Source: Spinacia oleracea
Lineage: Eukaryota; Streptophyta; Magnoliopsida; Caryophyllales; Amaranthaceae
Length of the DNA stretch: 64,000 nucleotides
Reading direction: 5' to 3'
Assembly: GCF_020520425.1 (NCBI RefSeq)
Contig: NC_079490.1
Location: 38,262,723 to 38,326,722 of the forward strand
Positions within the stretch are counted from its first letter, which is position 1. Every line of letters starts with the position of its first letter. This document shows, piece after piece, positions 34,221 through 44,843 of this stretch. The position numbers were made by a program, and so were the translations under genes. The notes below the pieces were generated by a model. The model was not told where the DNA came from. It saw only the letters and a program-made list of their open reading frames with translations, and did not search any database.

Positions 34221-36470
34221 CAATTGGATGACAAAACGTATTCCTCAATCAAATGTTGGAATAAACTATGTACATGGTATGTCATAGGATTTGTGGATCC
34301 AAATAAATGCTTGAAAGAGAAAGCTAGCTTATAAAATCTAAGTACAGATTTAAGCAAGCAATTGGGAATTGGAATTATATTTTAATGAAGCTAATAAGTA
34401 TTTTAGTTTCATAAAATATACATGATTCTTATAGATATATAAGAAGTTTAGTGGGAGTACATAAAAACTTAATTGGTCCTATGTGTATCACACACATATC
34501 TCTCTATTGTAAAATAACATTCAAATGCGAATGACTTAGATTTGAGATTATTCATCAATGATGGACCATGGTGAAACTTAGTACATACTGGGTATTAAGA
34601 TCTATTTACAAAGATCTTATGATATTGTTTTGGATTAAGTAATGGCATTTACTAAATCAAACACGAAAGTCTCCATTGGAGATATTCGACCCATGTGAAT
34701 AAATCTAAGTAAAGAATGTTTGAACTATGTATAAGCATTTACTAAGTTAAACATCAAAGGATCTGAGTAAGATTCTTAACCTATATTATATGTCAAAGAA
34801 TTTAGCTGGATTCAGTATCTGCTGAAATTAAATGAGCTAAAGTTACATGAATAGAATTCAATTGAGAATAATTCTGCAAAAGAATTTATCATGTATGAGA
34901 TAATATGAGGATCGCCAAAAACGTATCGTATGACTTTAGGCATGACGAACATATACCAATCTCTATTGATCTAAGTAAAGATCAACTAGATTGAGATCAA
35001 GAATACTTATGGTACTTGAAAAGGTACATAGGAATAGTTCTTGATTCAAGGAAATAAAGATATGCTAAATATTGATGCTACATGCATAAACACTGGCAAA
35101 GGATCAAGCAAGACCCTTTGGAGTTAACCATTGATAAGGACGAGCTATAGAGCATCGTGTTTTGAAATGGCAACATGGATTGGAGACCATGAGTTATTGC
35201 GTGGGAAATTAAATATTAATTTCAATGTTCTAAGATAAGTTGGAAAGTCTTCCACATATCCGTGAACTGCTTGGATAAGAAAATCCAAACCAAAGCATCA
35301 CTAGCAACCTATACAATTGAAGTAGAAGTACTTATTGCCTAAGAAGCAATAAAACTGAGTTGTTTACATTAAAAGTTCTTCACTGAACTTGGCTGGATCA
35401 CATGTCTGCTGACTTGATGGTTCTTCATTGCAAAATGCGTAGAACCACTGTTTAAGTAAGAAAGACTAAATCACATAATAAACAAACTCAAAAGATCTTA
35501 TCATCCTATCTCGAAAAATATTCGATGAAAGGGATATTAAGATTAGCAAAGCATGATAACTAAACCTATGCAACAAGTGAGAAGCAACACTCACATTGTA
35601 GCACTGGAAATCAAGCATAGCTTTGAATTCCATGAAATGTTTTAAAGATGGGTTAGAGGCCCATGGTTGTAAAACGTTGGGGTTGAACATTTATCATATA
35701 TGAAATGTATTTTTCATATTCCATTTAATCTTGGTTTAGTATTAAATGATAAGTCCCTTCAATTTGACGATATATTCAAGATAGACTGTCAGGACCAGTC
35801 TTGTGACTAAGAAATGTCTATCAAGTGAACTTGAATGTCAAAAGTTGAAAATGGTCCCTGGTCGGAGTTTTCTATAAAATTGGACGAATAGAAAACGTTA
35901 GACGACTATAATGCAAGATGACTAGTAGTTCTGTTTCTTGAACTATGTGGACATGAATCATTTGCATAGATACTTACTTTGGGAAGACTAGTATCGGACA
36001 AGACCTATGAAACTTTACTGTAAGAGATGAAAATCTGTCATAAGTAAATTTCATTAAAATTATTAGACACGAAATCCTCAATACCTGAGTGATTTGAGAT
36101 TACTTGTTTGAGAACTGGTTGCTTTGACGTTGACCAACCGTCGCACCGTAAAAGGAGGCTATAAAGGAAACGCTCAGGTAATCACCTATCAAACGAAGTC
36201 TAATCTCAAGATCACAAGATTGGGATTGTCCTCCCATAAATCGAGATGAGATGCTTAAAAGTTGTACAAGGCCACTCGGAGAGCTAGAAACTGTGAAATG
36301 CATGGTCGTGCTCAGATGAATCATAGGCTATGATTATCTGCTTATTTGATCAGTTGAACTCTGAAACCGAGAAACACCTCTGGACATAATAAGGATGACA
36401 ACTCTTACCTTATGTTCAAGAGCAAGCATCGAGCGACAAAGGAATTAGGAAATGCACACTTGTCCCTAAG
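34221..36470 (+). pseudogene. Decayed copia pol 3' part with RNase H relic
   Basis: No open frame. At about 35305-35360 one frame reads ATYTIEVEVLIA, stop, EAIK, resembling the copia RNase H motif STMEAEYIAASEA. The rest is too diverged for domain calls. Confidence 0.55.
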
Positions 36471-36484
36471 GACAAGTGGGAGAC
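36471..36484 (+). other. Polypurine tract
   Basis: GGACAAGTGGGAGAC immediately precedes the 3' LTR; the copia-type tract AAGTGGGAGA is clear. Confidence 0.75.
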
Positions 36485-37846
36485 TGAAGGAAATAATGCC
36501 CTTGGTCCAAGTATGCATTCTATATTAAGTCTAATAAATGCGGTTCAGTATTAATTAACAAGTTAATAATTCAGTGAGATCAAGTGAGTTGAATGCCTAG
36601 CTAGAGGCCGCTTCAGTTCAAGTGGAATTAATGATATTAATCCACAGCTTACTCTTGACTGAACCCGTAGGGTCACACAAATAGTACGTAAACGGATCAA
36701 GTATTTAATGGCATTAAATACTCTATCTATGGATATTCGGAATCGACGGATCTTGGTTTCAGTGGGAGCTGAGATCGTCACAAGCAAGAAATGAATACTC
36801 CGGAAATGATGATATTGCCGGAAACGGAAATATGGATCGTATCGGAAATATAAATATTATCCAAGTCGTAGATGTTGCCGGAAACGGAAACATGGTACGT
36901 ATCGGAAAATATTATCGGAAATGGAAATATTGCCGGAATCGGAAATATTGCCGGAAACGGAAATATTGTCAGAATCGGAAATATTATCGGAATCGGAAAA
37001 TAATTCCGAAAACGGAAATATTAAATATTTGTTCGAAACGGAAATTAATTCCGGAATCGGAAATATTAAATATTGTTCGTATCGGAAATGAATTCCGGAA
37101 TCGGGAATTTAATCGGAAGCGTATCGTACGAATTAGCATCGGACGAGGCCCGCTAGACGAAGGCCCAGCACGAAGCCAGGCCATCGCCCAACAAGCCGCA
37201 CGCAGCAACGCACGCCTCGACCAGGCCCAGCGCAAGGCCAGGCCCAGCCAAGGGCGCGCGCGCGCGCAGCACCGCACATGGGTTGTGCGTCTGTCGTGGG
37301 CCGCAAGGCCTGCGCGGGTGCACGGCTTGTACGATGCGTGTGCGGGAAATCCTAATCCTATTAGGATTTGTGCAAAGATTAAAATTCTAATCCTATTAGA
37401 TATGCTTTGTTATTTAGAGTCCTAATAAAGTTCTAATTAGCAAATCCACATCCTAGTAGGATTACAATTCCTTTTCCATACTCCTATAAATAAGTGCCTA
37501 GGGTCACAATTTATGGGTACGATTGAAGTATTCAAAGGGTAAGTTTTTGAAAGAAAGTTCAGCCACTCTCTTGCACTAATAGCCGAAAATTCCTAAGCAC
37601 CTTAAGGGCGATTCTAGTTGGTCAATCTTGAGGCGGATCCGGACGTACTGTGGACTATCTACGGAGGGACGACACTTGGAGTCCTAAAGACTTGTTCTTG
37701 TTCGGTTCGGACGCAGCTAGGGAAGGCACGCTACAAAGTGTATGCATCTATACTATGCTAAATGATTATGTGTAAATAATATGCTTTCCTGGCTTTATGG
37801 TTTTTCCGCATGATTTATGTATTGTCATATGTATCATAACCTAACA
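36485..37846 (+). repeat. 3' LTR of the complete copia-type element
   Basis: 1,362 bp, closely matching 27681-29040. The 2-bp length difference is in the GCGCGC run near 37255-37268. Confidence 0.93.
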
Positions 37847-37851
37847 CGGCC

Positions 37852-38622
37852 TGCTGGGCCTGGCTTTGCGTTGGGCCTGGCGTGGCCTTGGTTGTTCGTG
37901 TGGCGCGCTGGCTTGCTGGACGCGGGCCTGGCTTCGTGTTGGGCCTTCGTCTAGCAAGCTCGTCCGATGCTGATTCGTACGACGCGCTTCCGATTAATTT
38001 CTCGATTCCGGAATTCGTTTCCGATACGAACAATATTTAACATTTCCGATTCCGGAATTAATTTCTGTTTCGAACAAATATTTAATATTTTCGTTTCCGG
38101 AATTATTTTCCGATTTCGTTAATATTTCCGATTCTGACAATATTTCCGTTTCCGGCAATATTTCCGATTCCGGCAATATTTCCATTTCCGATAATATTTT
38201 CCGATACGTACCATGTTTCCGTTTCCGGCAACATCTACGACTTGGATAATATTTATATTTCCGATACGATCCATATTTCCGTTTCCGGTAATATCATCGT
38301 TTCCGGAGTATTCATTTATTTGCCTTTGACGATCTCAGCTCCCACTGAAACCAAGATCCGTCAATTCCGAATATTCATAGATAGATTATTTAATGCCATT
38401 AAATACTTGATCCGTTTACGTACTATTTGTGTGACCCTACGGGTTTAGTCAAGAGTAAACTGTGGATTAATATCATTAATCCACTTGAACTGAAGCGGCC
38501 TCTAGCTAGGCATACAGTTCACTTGATCTCACTGAATTATTAACTTGTATAATTAATACTGAACCGCATTTATTAGACTTACCATTAAATGCATACTTGG
38601 ACCAAGGGAATTATTTCCTTCA
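37852..38622 (-). repeat. LTR of element C, outer part
   Basis: An inverted relative of the 5' half of the LTRs above, ending ATTATTTCCTTCA at 38622. It differs from them at many more positions than they differ from each other. Joined to 27034-27680 it gives an LTR of about 1.42 kb. The second LTR of element C is not in the window. Confidence 0.88.
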
Positions 38623-38798
38623 TTCGCAAATGCCACTGAGCTACTTATCCAATTCTGCCAATTCGTGTGCTCGCACAGATACAGCTGTGTGCTCGCACAG
38701 AATAGATGTGTGCTCGCACAACTACTGCTTGGGCTGTTATGCGTGTTGCTGTTCTTGCTCGATGTATGGCTGCTGTTTTGCGTGCAGTGCTGCAGTAT
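38623..38798 (-). repeat. Athila-type LTR, inner fragment
   Basis: Continues the LTR at 41607-42398 across the solo LTR. It carries three near-palindromic units GTGTGCTCGCACA at about 38666-38720. It is cut at 38622 by element C. Confidence 0.6.
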
Positions 38799-40824
38799 TG
38801 TAATACCCCGAATTTTTAAAGCTTGATTAATTATGCTAAATTATTTTTATTTAGCTTAAAACCGTTTTAAATCCTAATTTCAAACTTTATTTTAATTAAC
38901 GAAGTTTTATTGCGATTAAGTTTTAATATCGTTACACGATTTATTTATTTTCAGATTTTATAATTTAATATTTACGAGCCTAAACTACCTTTTTAAATCT
39001 TGTTTATTTCGAATTTTCAATAATTTCGAAGCGTTTTTATTTTATTCGAAAATTAAATGTATTTTATTGTTATCGATATTTTACAAAAATTATTTGAAAA
39101 TCTGATTTTAATTAAACATTCCTATTTATATCAATTCCTAAATATAGCAAAGAAATTTCAGAATTTTTCCTAACTAAGTGAAATTACTAAAATACCCCTA
39201 CAGAGCAAATATCCAATTTTCTTCTCTTCCTTGCTCTCCACGTACAAAGTAAAAAGGAGGAAATTTTCTTCCTTCCTCTCTTCCCTTGAATCTGTCTATA
39301 TTCATTTACTTAAGCCCCAAGTTCTTTTCCTTCTCCTTCACTCTCCATGTTTACAATTCTAAATTGCTTTCTTCCTTCTTCCTTTACAAATTCAACATTT
39401 TTCAGAATTGAAATGGAACATCAAAAATCAAACAAAAATCAAATTTCAATGAAATTACTTTTTTGTATTTTGAACCACCAATCACTACCATGGCCACCGT
39501 GCTGCAACCACCATCTCCCACCATCACCTACTGCCACCATCATTCCCAGCCACCTGCACCAACTCCAAAAGCCATCACCTCCTCCATCTCCTTCCAGAAC
39601 CGACCCAAAACCCGCCCTTAAACTCCCCTGTTTCCTCTTCTCTTCTCGCCCCCTTTCCCCTCTCCTTCGTTGATTCATCCGCCGAGAAAACCACCCCCCA
39701 CCGTCGCCTTACCGGCGATTTCTTGCTCTGCCGTGATGCTCAGGTTTCGGCCACCTTCAGCCGACCACCACCACCACCTTTCTCTCCTCCTCACTCGCAC
39801 CTCCCCTGCTTTTCTCCCTCACCTCCGCGCAAACCGCAACCCCACAACCACCATCACCGTCGCCCCCTACTGTCCCCTTTCTTTCCGCCTCGCCGTCGCG
39901 CCGCCCTGGATGGGCCGCCGTCCCTTCTTCCTTTCCTCCTCCCTTTGTCGTGTATGTTGCTCTGCCCCCCCTGCTTGCTCTGCTTCGGTTTTTCCAGAAA
40001 CCCAGGAATCACGTTCCAATTTAGGAACGTTGGTTTTAACTCCCCCAAGTCAAGCCCAAAACCCTTTACTTTAGCCCAATATCTCTAAGTGAGTCTTATT
40101 TCTTTATTTAAGTCCTAATATTAATATTTTATGAAAAATCAATTGTTATTTATTTCTAATCGTGATCATATAAATTTAAATGATAAATTCAAATTTATAC
40201 TTTGACTAAAAATTTGATTTAAATAATATTTTCGTTAATTTATGAAATTAAATAATATTCATGTAAATCGATTTATGTAATTTTTATTGAAAGTTTCGTT
40301 TAATAATATTTTCAATAATTTATAAAAATTATATTTTTATTAAATTCATTATTTCAAAATTCACTATCTATGAATTCATTATTTATAAAATATTGGTTTT
40401 AAAAGTGTTTATCGTTTTAGTAACTAATTCAATAATTTGATACTTTGAAAGAAATCGAACTCGGAGCTCAGGACGAACGAACCAAGGAAAAAGGCCTAGC
40501 AATCATGGAATTGAGGTAACGGTTATTGCTAGTACCCGCAATCCCTTCGAAATGTATTTATGAATAATGTTGTGAATGATTGATGTTTTATAATGATGTT
40601 TTATGATTTGCGGGATTATAAGTATGATTTGATTGAATTGTTTTATGATAATGCAGCTTTATGCAAAGTATTGATTTAATGAATTATTGTTCCTGAAAGA
40701 AATGATTTTATGAAATAACGAGATTTAATGGTTTTATTGAACAATCCTGAATGAATGAGATTTTCCTGATTAATGTTCAACTAAAAGAAATGTAAACATG
40801 ATAAATGAAAGTGTAAGAACTGGT

Positions 40825-41005
40825 CAAGTTCCCCTGATAAGAAGCACTGGCTTCCCCTGATATGGAACCAAGGTTCCCCCTGATAAGAAGCACTGGCTTC
40901 CCCTGATATGGAACCAAGGTTCCCCCTGAAATGAAGCACTGGCTTCCCCTGTTATGGAGCATTGACTCCCCCTGTTATGAAGCACTGGCTTCCCCTGTTC
41001 GTAGG
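40825..41005 (+). repeat. 46-bp tandem repeat in solo LTR
   Basis: Units with GAAGCACTGGCTTCCCCTG alternate with GGAACCAAGGTTCCCC, stepping 46 bases (40836, 40882, 40928), followed by partial units. GGAACC-AA-GGTTCC is itself an inverted repeat. Confidence 0.85.
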
Positions 41006-41079
41006 AGACGTCCTACCATATTTTCCTGTAAAGTCATGACGACCAGAATAATACTGTTAAAAGGAAAAAGGTTAAAGAA

Positions 41080-41190
41080 ATAATGTTCCTGAAACGATGT
41101 TCCTGAAACAATGTTCCTGAAATGATATTCTTGAAATGATATTTCTGAAATGATGCTTTCGAAATGATGCTTCTGAAATGATGATTTATT
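41080..41190 (+). repeat. 15-bp tandem repeat GAAATGATGTTCCT
   Basis: About seven degenerate copies in a row just upstream of a C-poor stretch in the solo LTR. Confidence 0.8.
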
Positions 41191-41606
41191 AAATGTTTTA
41201 CTATATTCTATTCTCCCTGTTTATTAAATAAAATGAATTGAAATGATGTTACGATGCTAGGGTAACTCGTTGCTGAGTCTTCGGCTCACCGTTTTGTTTT
41301 CCGTTTTAGGTACTGCTGGGGACCACGGAAACAAGTAGTGGCGAGAATTTCACTATTACAACGTTCACCTAAGTTAATGTTAAGTTGTAAAGTTTAAGTA
41401 AAGATTCTTGATTAAGTTACGTACTTTTATTAAGGAATTATAAAGGATTATTATGCTAATTTTGGGAGTTTAATAGCTTATGATTGATGGTTGCCTGGTA
41501 ATTCCCAAGAGGGAGTTACGGCAGGTAATGTCCCGACCGAATTAGGTTGTTTCCGCTGCTAAGTATGCCTTAATAAGTAATTTAGAGGTCGGGGTGTTAC
41601 AAGTAT

Positions 41607-42398
41607 TGTGGCAGCTAATCCAAGCTCACGTACAGCCACAATCAAGGGGCTGCAAGGTGATGAAAACGAGCCCAAGGGACTGCTGCAAGGACACGAATAC
41701 AGCAGCTATAGACACACGTACAAGGCTGCTATACTGTGGCTGTTTGCGTGTGTTGCGACTGTTCTACTGTGGCTGCTGTGCCTTGGCTTTTGCGTGCAAT
41801 ACTCAGGGCTGCTGATGCTATCAAGAGGCTGCAAGGGAGCTCATTGGAGGGCACATGAGGCTGCTGTAAAGAGCTCGAATTTGGGCGGCAACGAAGCTGA
41901 GTGCACAGCTACTGTGTGTGCCTTGTTGCTGTGGATGTGCTGCTATTTTGTTTGCGTGCTGATCTGTAGTGGCTGCCTGCACTGTGCTTCTGCTATTCTT
42001 CTTGCTGCAAGGCCTCTATCAAGGCACTTCAAGTGAGGTTGCTCGAGTGCTAATGGCCGCAACAAATAAATCGTAGAGCGCATTATTAAAATCGAAAATC
42101 AAAATATTAATTCATTTAACATTTTTACAAATCGTAAAACATATAACTCGTCGACAAGCATAATGACACATTATTAACACGCTAATACTCAAAACGACTC
42201 TTACGCAATGAGAATGCGCACAAAAGACACGTTTAGAGCAAAAACGACTAAAATATGCGCAAGACGAGAAAATGTTACGATTAATGCAAAAATGCGATAA
42301 ACGGACTAAAAACGATAAAACTAAGGAAAAATAATAATAAAATGCTAATGAAATGAACTAAAATCCTAAGCTAAGAGCGACATAAATGTCGCTCATCA
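41607..42398 (-). repeat. Athila-type LTR, outer fragment, minus strand
   Basis: Read on the minus strand it starts TGATGAGCGACATTTATGTC, the same start as at 5334, but the body soon diverges. It is rich in GCTGCT/CTGCAAGG words. The 142-codon frame at 41608-42036 inside it has no family features. The DNA beyond 42398 is not LTR-like, so this is the outer end of the element. Confidence 0.7.
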
Positions 42399-42989
42399 TA
42401 TACGAGGGAATAATGTCATTTAGTTTTGCATGAGAAATTGATTCGTCGATGAAGATTTGTGTGGTGTCATAACAGATGTCAGTTCTACGTCTACAATATG
42501 TGGAATATGATTTAATTCCATTTCAAAACTGAAATAGATCAAAAGACCCCTCTTTGATGGTTGTTTCAAACAACGATGTGTAAGAGGGTATACAATATGT
42601 TCGATGTGCAATGATCGTAGTTTTTGCACAATAAGAGTTTTATTTGATTCGATTTGTTATGTATTTGATAGATTCAAATCTCTTTTATAAACGTTGTATG
42701 ACTTTTTATCATTGAATTAATTCTAGTTTCACAAATAAAATAAAAACAGGACTACCTATTTATTGTTTACTATTTAGGCATTACTAAATTGTTCAAATTA
42801 TAAAAATAAAGCCTATGATAATGAATTGTGTTACGTTTTTTCCGCTATTTTAACTTACTAGCTCATTTAATTCCCCAAATGCTTGGAAAATTATACGGCT
42901 TATCGGGAGATATTTCCTGTAGACCAAATGATTCAATTATCATTAAGCCTCATAAACCGTAACTTAGGCACTTCAAGTTGGAGTCTATG
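42399..42989. other. Low-copy-looking AT-rich DNA
   Basis: No gene, RNA or repeat is recognised. Confidence 0.5.
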
Positions 42990-43007
42990 CACAAATTATG
43001 TTGGAAT

Positions 43008-43113
43008 GAGAGTGATTGATAGCTCACTTGGTTAGATCTTTCATCCCGGTTCCAGGTGATCTTGTGATCGATTCTCATCCCCACCCTTGTGGCTCATTTG
43101 CAACAAAAAAAAA
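43008..43113 (+). mobile_element. tRNA-derived SINE
   Basis: 106 bp with an A-rich tail, flanked by identical 18-bp duplications CACAAATTATGTTGGAAT (42990-43007 and 43114-43131). It has a box A-like TAGCTCACTTGGTTAGA (43019-43035), a box B-like GTGATCGATTCTC (43064-43076), and the ending CCCACCCTTGTGGCTCATTTGCAAC, which resembles Au-type plant SINEs. No protein is coded. It depends on LINE machinery. Confidence 0.9.
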
Positions 43114-43258
43114 CACAAATTATGTTGGAATATACTTTTGAGATCACCTAATAAATGCAATTTTTCAATCTTTTGAAAACCATGATTTTGTTACTATATC
43201 ATACGTTTGGACTAAATAATAAAAGGTGGATAAAACATTTATAACACTAATTATGTTA

Positions 43259-43602
43259 CTCCCTACGTCCTTTTTTATGCACGCGATTTAACGATTAATC
43301 AATTTGGATTGAGATTCTTTTTTCTATTATTTATTTAAACATTGAAAATTATGTTTATTTATAAATTTTCACTTTTATCTAAAATATGACATTAGGAAAG
43401 TATGAAAATTTTAATATTCCAATAAAAAATGTGAGCTTAAATGATCCAATGAATTTATTTGACTAAATTAATCACTTGGCACCATTTTAATATAATATTA
43501 GAGATTTTTATGGTATATTAAGTATGAAAATATTCCAAGCGTAAACAATTAAAATTGGACACCTACAACGGAAAGCGCAAAGAAAAAAAGGGACGGAGAG
43601 AA
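43259..43602. mobile_element. Stowaway-type MITE
   Basis: Inverted ends CTCCCTACGTCCTTTTTT... and ...AAAAAAAGGGACGGAGAG, with TA at the left edge. About 340 bp, non-coding. The right edge is slightly eroded. Confidence 0.7.
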
Positions 43603-43896
43603 TAGTTTTTTATGGAATATTAATTTAGGTTATAAAATTTTATTTGAAACATTTATTATGTCTATAATAAGTGATTAAATTGTTTAGGCATCAAAAATAT
43701 TTATTTAGGACTCTCAAAAGAAATATTAGGCATGCCTGGCCTATTAGGTTATTAGATATTAAAAGTGATTTCACACTTAAAATTATATTGAAATGAATCC
43801 AATGATATCCAACACGTTAATTATTTATCTACTATTAATGTAGTCAAAATTTTAAAAATTCGACCATGTACAGTAATAGTAAAAGTGAGTAATTTT

Positions 43897-44205
43897 ATGG
43901 AACAAAGGAAGTAAATATGCATCATAAAAGGCATATAACTTTATTTTAACAATAATGTGTTTTTGAATAAATAACATAATTTTATAGAACATTAATTACT
44001 AAACTTTCAATAATCCCTATATTGTATCATTGTACTACCTCTGTCTTATAATAATGGTTTTTACACTTTCCGTTTTAGTTTATGGAACGGAAGAAGTACA
44101 TATGCATCGTAAAAGATATATCATTTTATGTTAACAAATAATGTGTTTTTGGTTAAAAATCATAATTTTATAGAACATTATTAAGATTTCAATAGTCACT
44201 AACCA
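43897..44205. repeat. Direct repeat of about 115 bp around a MITE-like remnant
   Basis: 43897-44005 and 44087-44188 share TATGCATC(A/G)TAAAAG and ATAATGTGTTTTTG and AATTTTATAGAACATTA. Between them sits TACTACCTCTGTCTTATAATAATGG, a worn MITE end. Confidence 0.65.
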
Positions 44206-44257
44206 TATGCACTCCTTCTCCCAAATCGATTTGCAACACATAACTAAAGCTCTGTTC

Positions 44258-44480
44258 TTTACAGTTGAACTGAACTGACCAGAATGCTCCTGGACTGAAC
44301 TGAACTAAACTAAACTAAACTGAACTAAACTAAACTGAACTAAACTGAATTGAATGCTCCTGAACTGAACTGAACTAAATTGAACTTAACTTAACTTAAA
44401 TTAAAAGAATATTACTGAAATAAATAATAAGTAATAAGTAATAAGTAATAAAAAAATAAATAATAAAAAATAAATAATAA
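44258..44480. repeat. GAACT-type and AAT-type simple repeats
   Basis: Degenerate (GAACTAAACT)n at 44265-44400 followed by (AATAA)n. A similar GAACTGAACT array lies at 48247-48307. Confidence 0.75.
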
Positions 44481-44483
44481 ATA

Positions 44484-44792
44484 CTCCCTCCATTCCTAAA
44501 TGATCTTCCTATTTGGAGTTTGGGGTGGAAAATAAGAAAATGGAATCTTGTAATGATTGGGTGTAAGAGTAATGATTGGGTGTAAGAGAAAGTAAAAATA
44601 AATGAAGGAAAGTAATAAAGAAATGAAGGAGAGAGAAAATATTTTGTTTAAAGTAATAAAAAATCATAAAAGTGGGGTTGGGTGGGTGAATGGGGAAATG
44701 TGAATGAATTAAATAAGGGATGATGGTGAAATTTATGGTAAAAAGTCATGTCCAAAAATAGAAACAAGAAGATCAAAAAGGAATGGAGGGAG
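44484..44792. mobile_element. Stowaway-type MITE with TA duplications
   Basis: 309 bp. Inverted ends CTCCCTCCATTCCT(AAA)TGATCTTC, flanked by TA on both sides. Non-coding, presumably moved by a mariner-like transposase. Confidence 0.85.
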
Positions 44793-44843
44793 TAATAAAT
44801 AATAAATAATAAATAATAAATAATAAATAATAAATAATAAATA

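Larger units (their letters stand above)
27681..37846 (+). mobile_element. Complete copia-type element with decayed coding region
   Basis: 10,166 bp between CGGCC duplications (27676-27680 and 37847-37851), inserted into the LTR of an inverted relative. LTRs are 1,360 and 1,362 bp and differ at about 16 positions plus a 2-bp indel in a GC run, by eye. A perfect iMet primer site and a PPT are present. The 7.4-kb interior has only short relics of copia RT and RNase H and no long frame. Fairly similar LTRs with a dead interior imply the element was mobilised in trans. Confidence 0.92.
38799..41601 (+). mobile_element. Solo LTR, 2.8 kb, TGTAATACCCC family
   Basis: 2,803 bp, TGTAATACCCCGA ... TCGGGGTGTTACA, flanked by perfect AGTAT duplications (38794-38798, 41602-41606). 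There is no internal region, so unequal recombination between the LTRs of a complete Ty3/gypsy-like element is the likely origin. It contains a C-rich block (39480-40000) and two tandem arrays. Orientation is taken from similarity to the copy at 52505; strand relative to a parent element is assumed. Confidence 0.92.

Noticed and set aside
36832..37425. 197-codon Arg/Asn/Lys-rich frame in the LTR
   Set aside because: Created by the CGGAAATATT minisatellite plus GC-rich LTR sequence; broken in the sister LTR at 28028.
41594..42036. Cys/Ala-rich frame of 142 codons
   Set aside because: Within an Athila-type LTR rich in CTG words; no family features and wrong strand for the element.
43018..43080. 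Possible functional tRNA gene
   Set aside because: Box A and box B are present but there is no cloverleaf I can fold, and the unit has an A tail and target duplications; it is a SINE.
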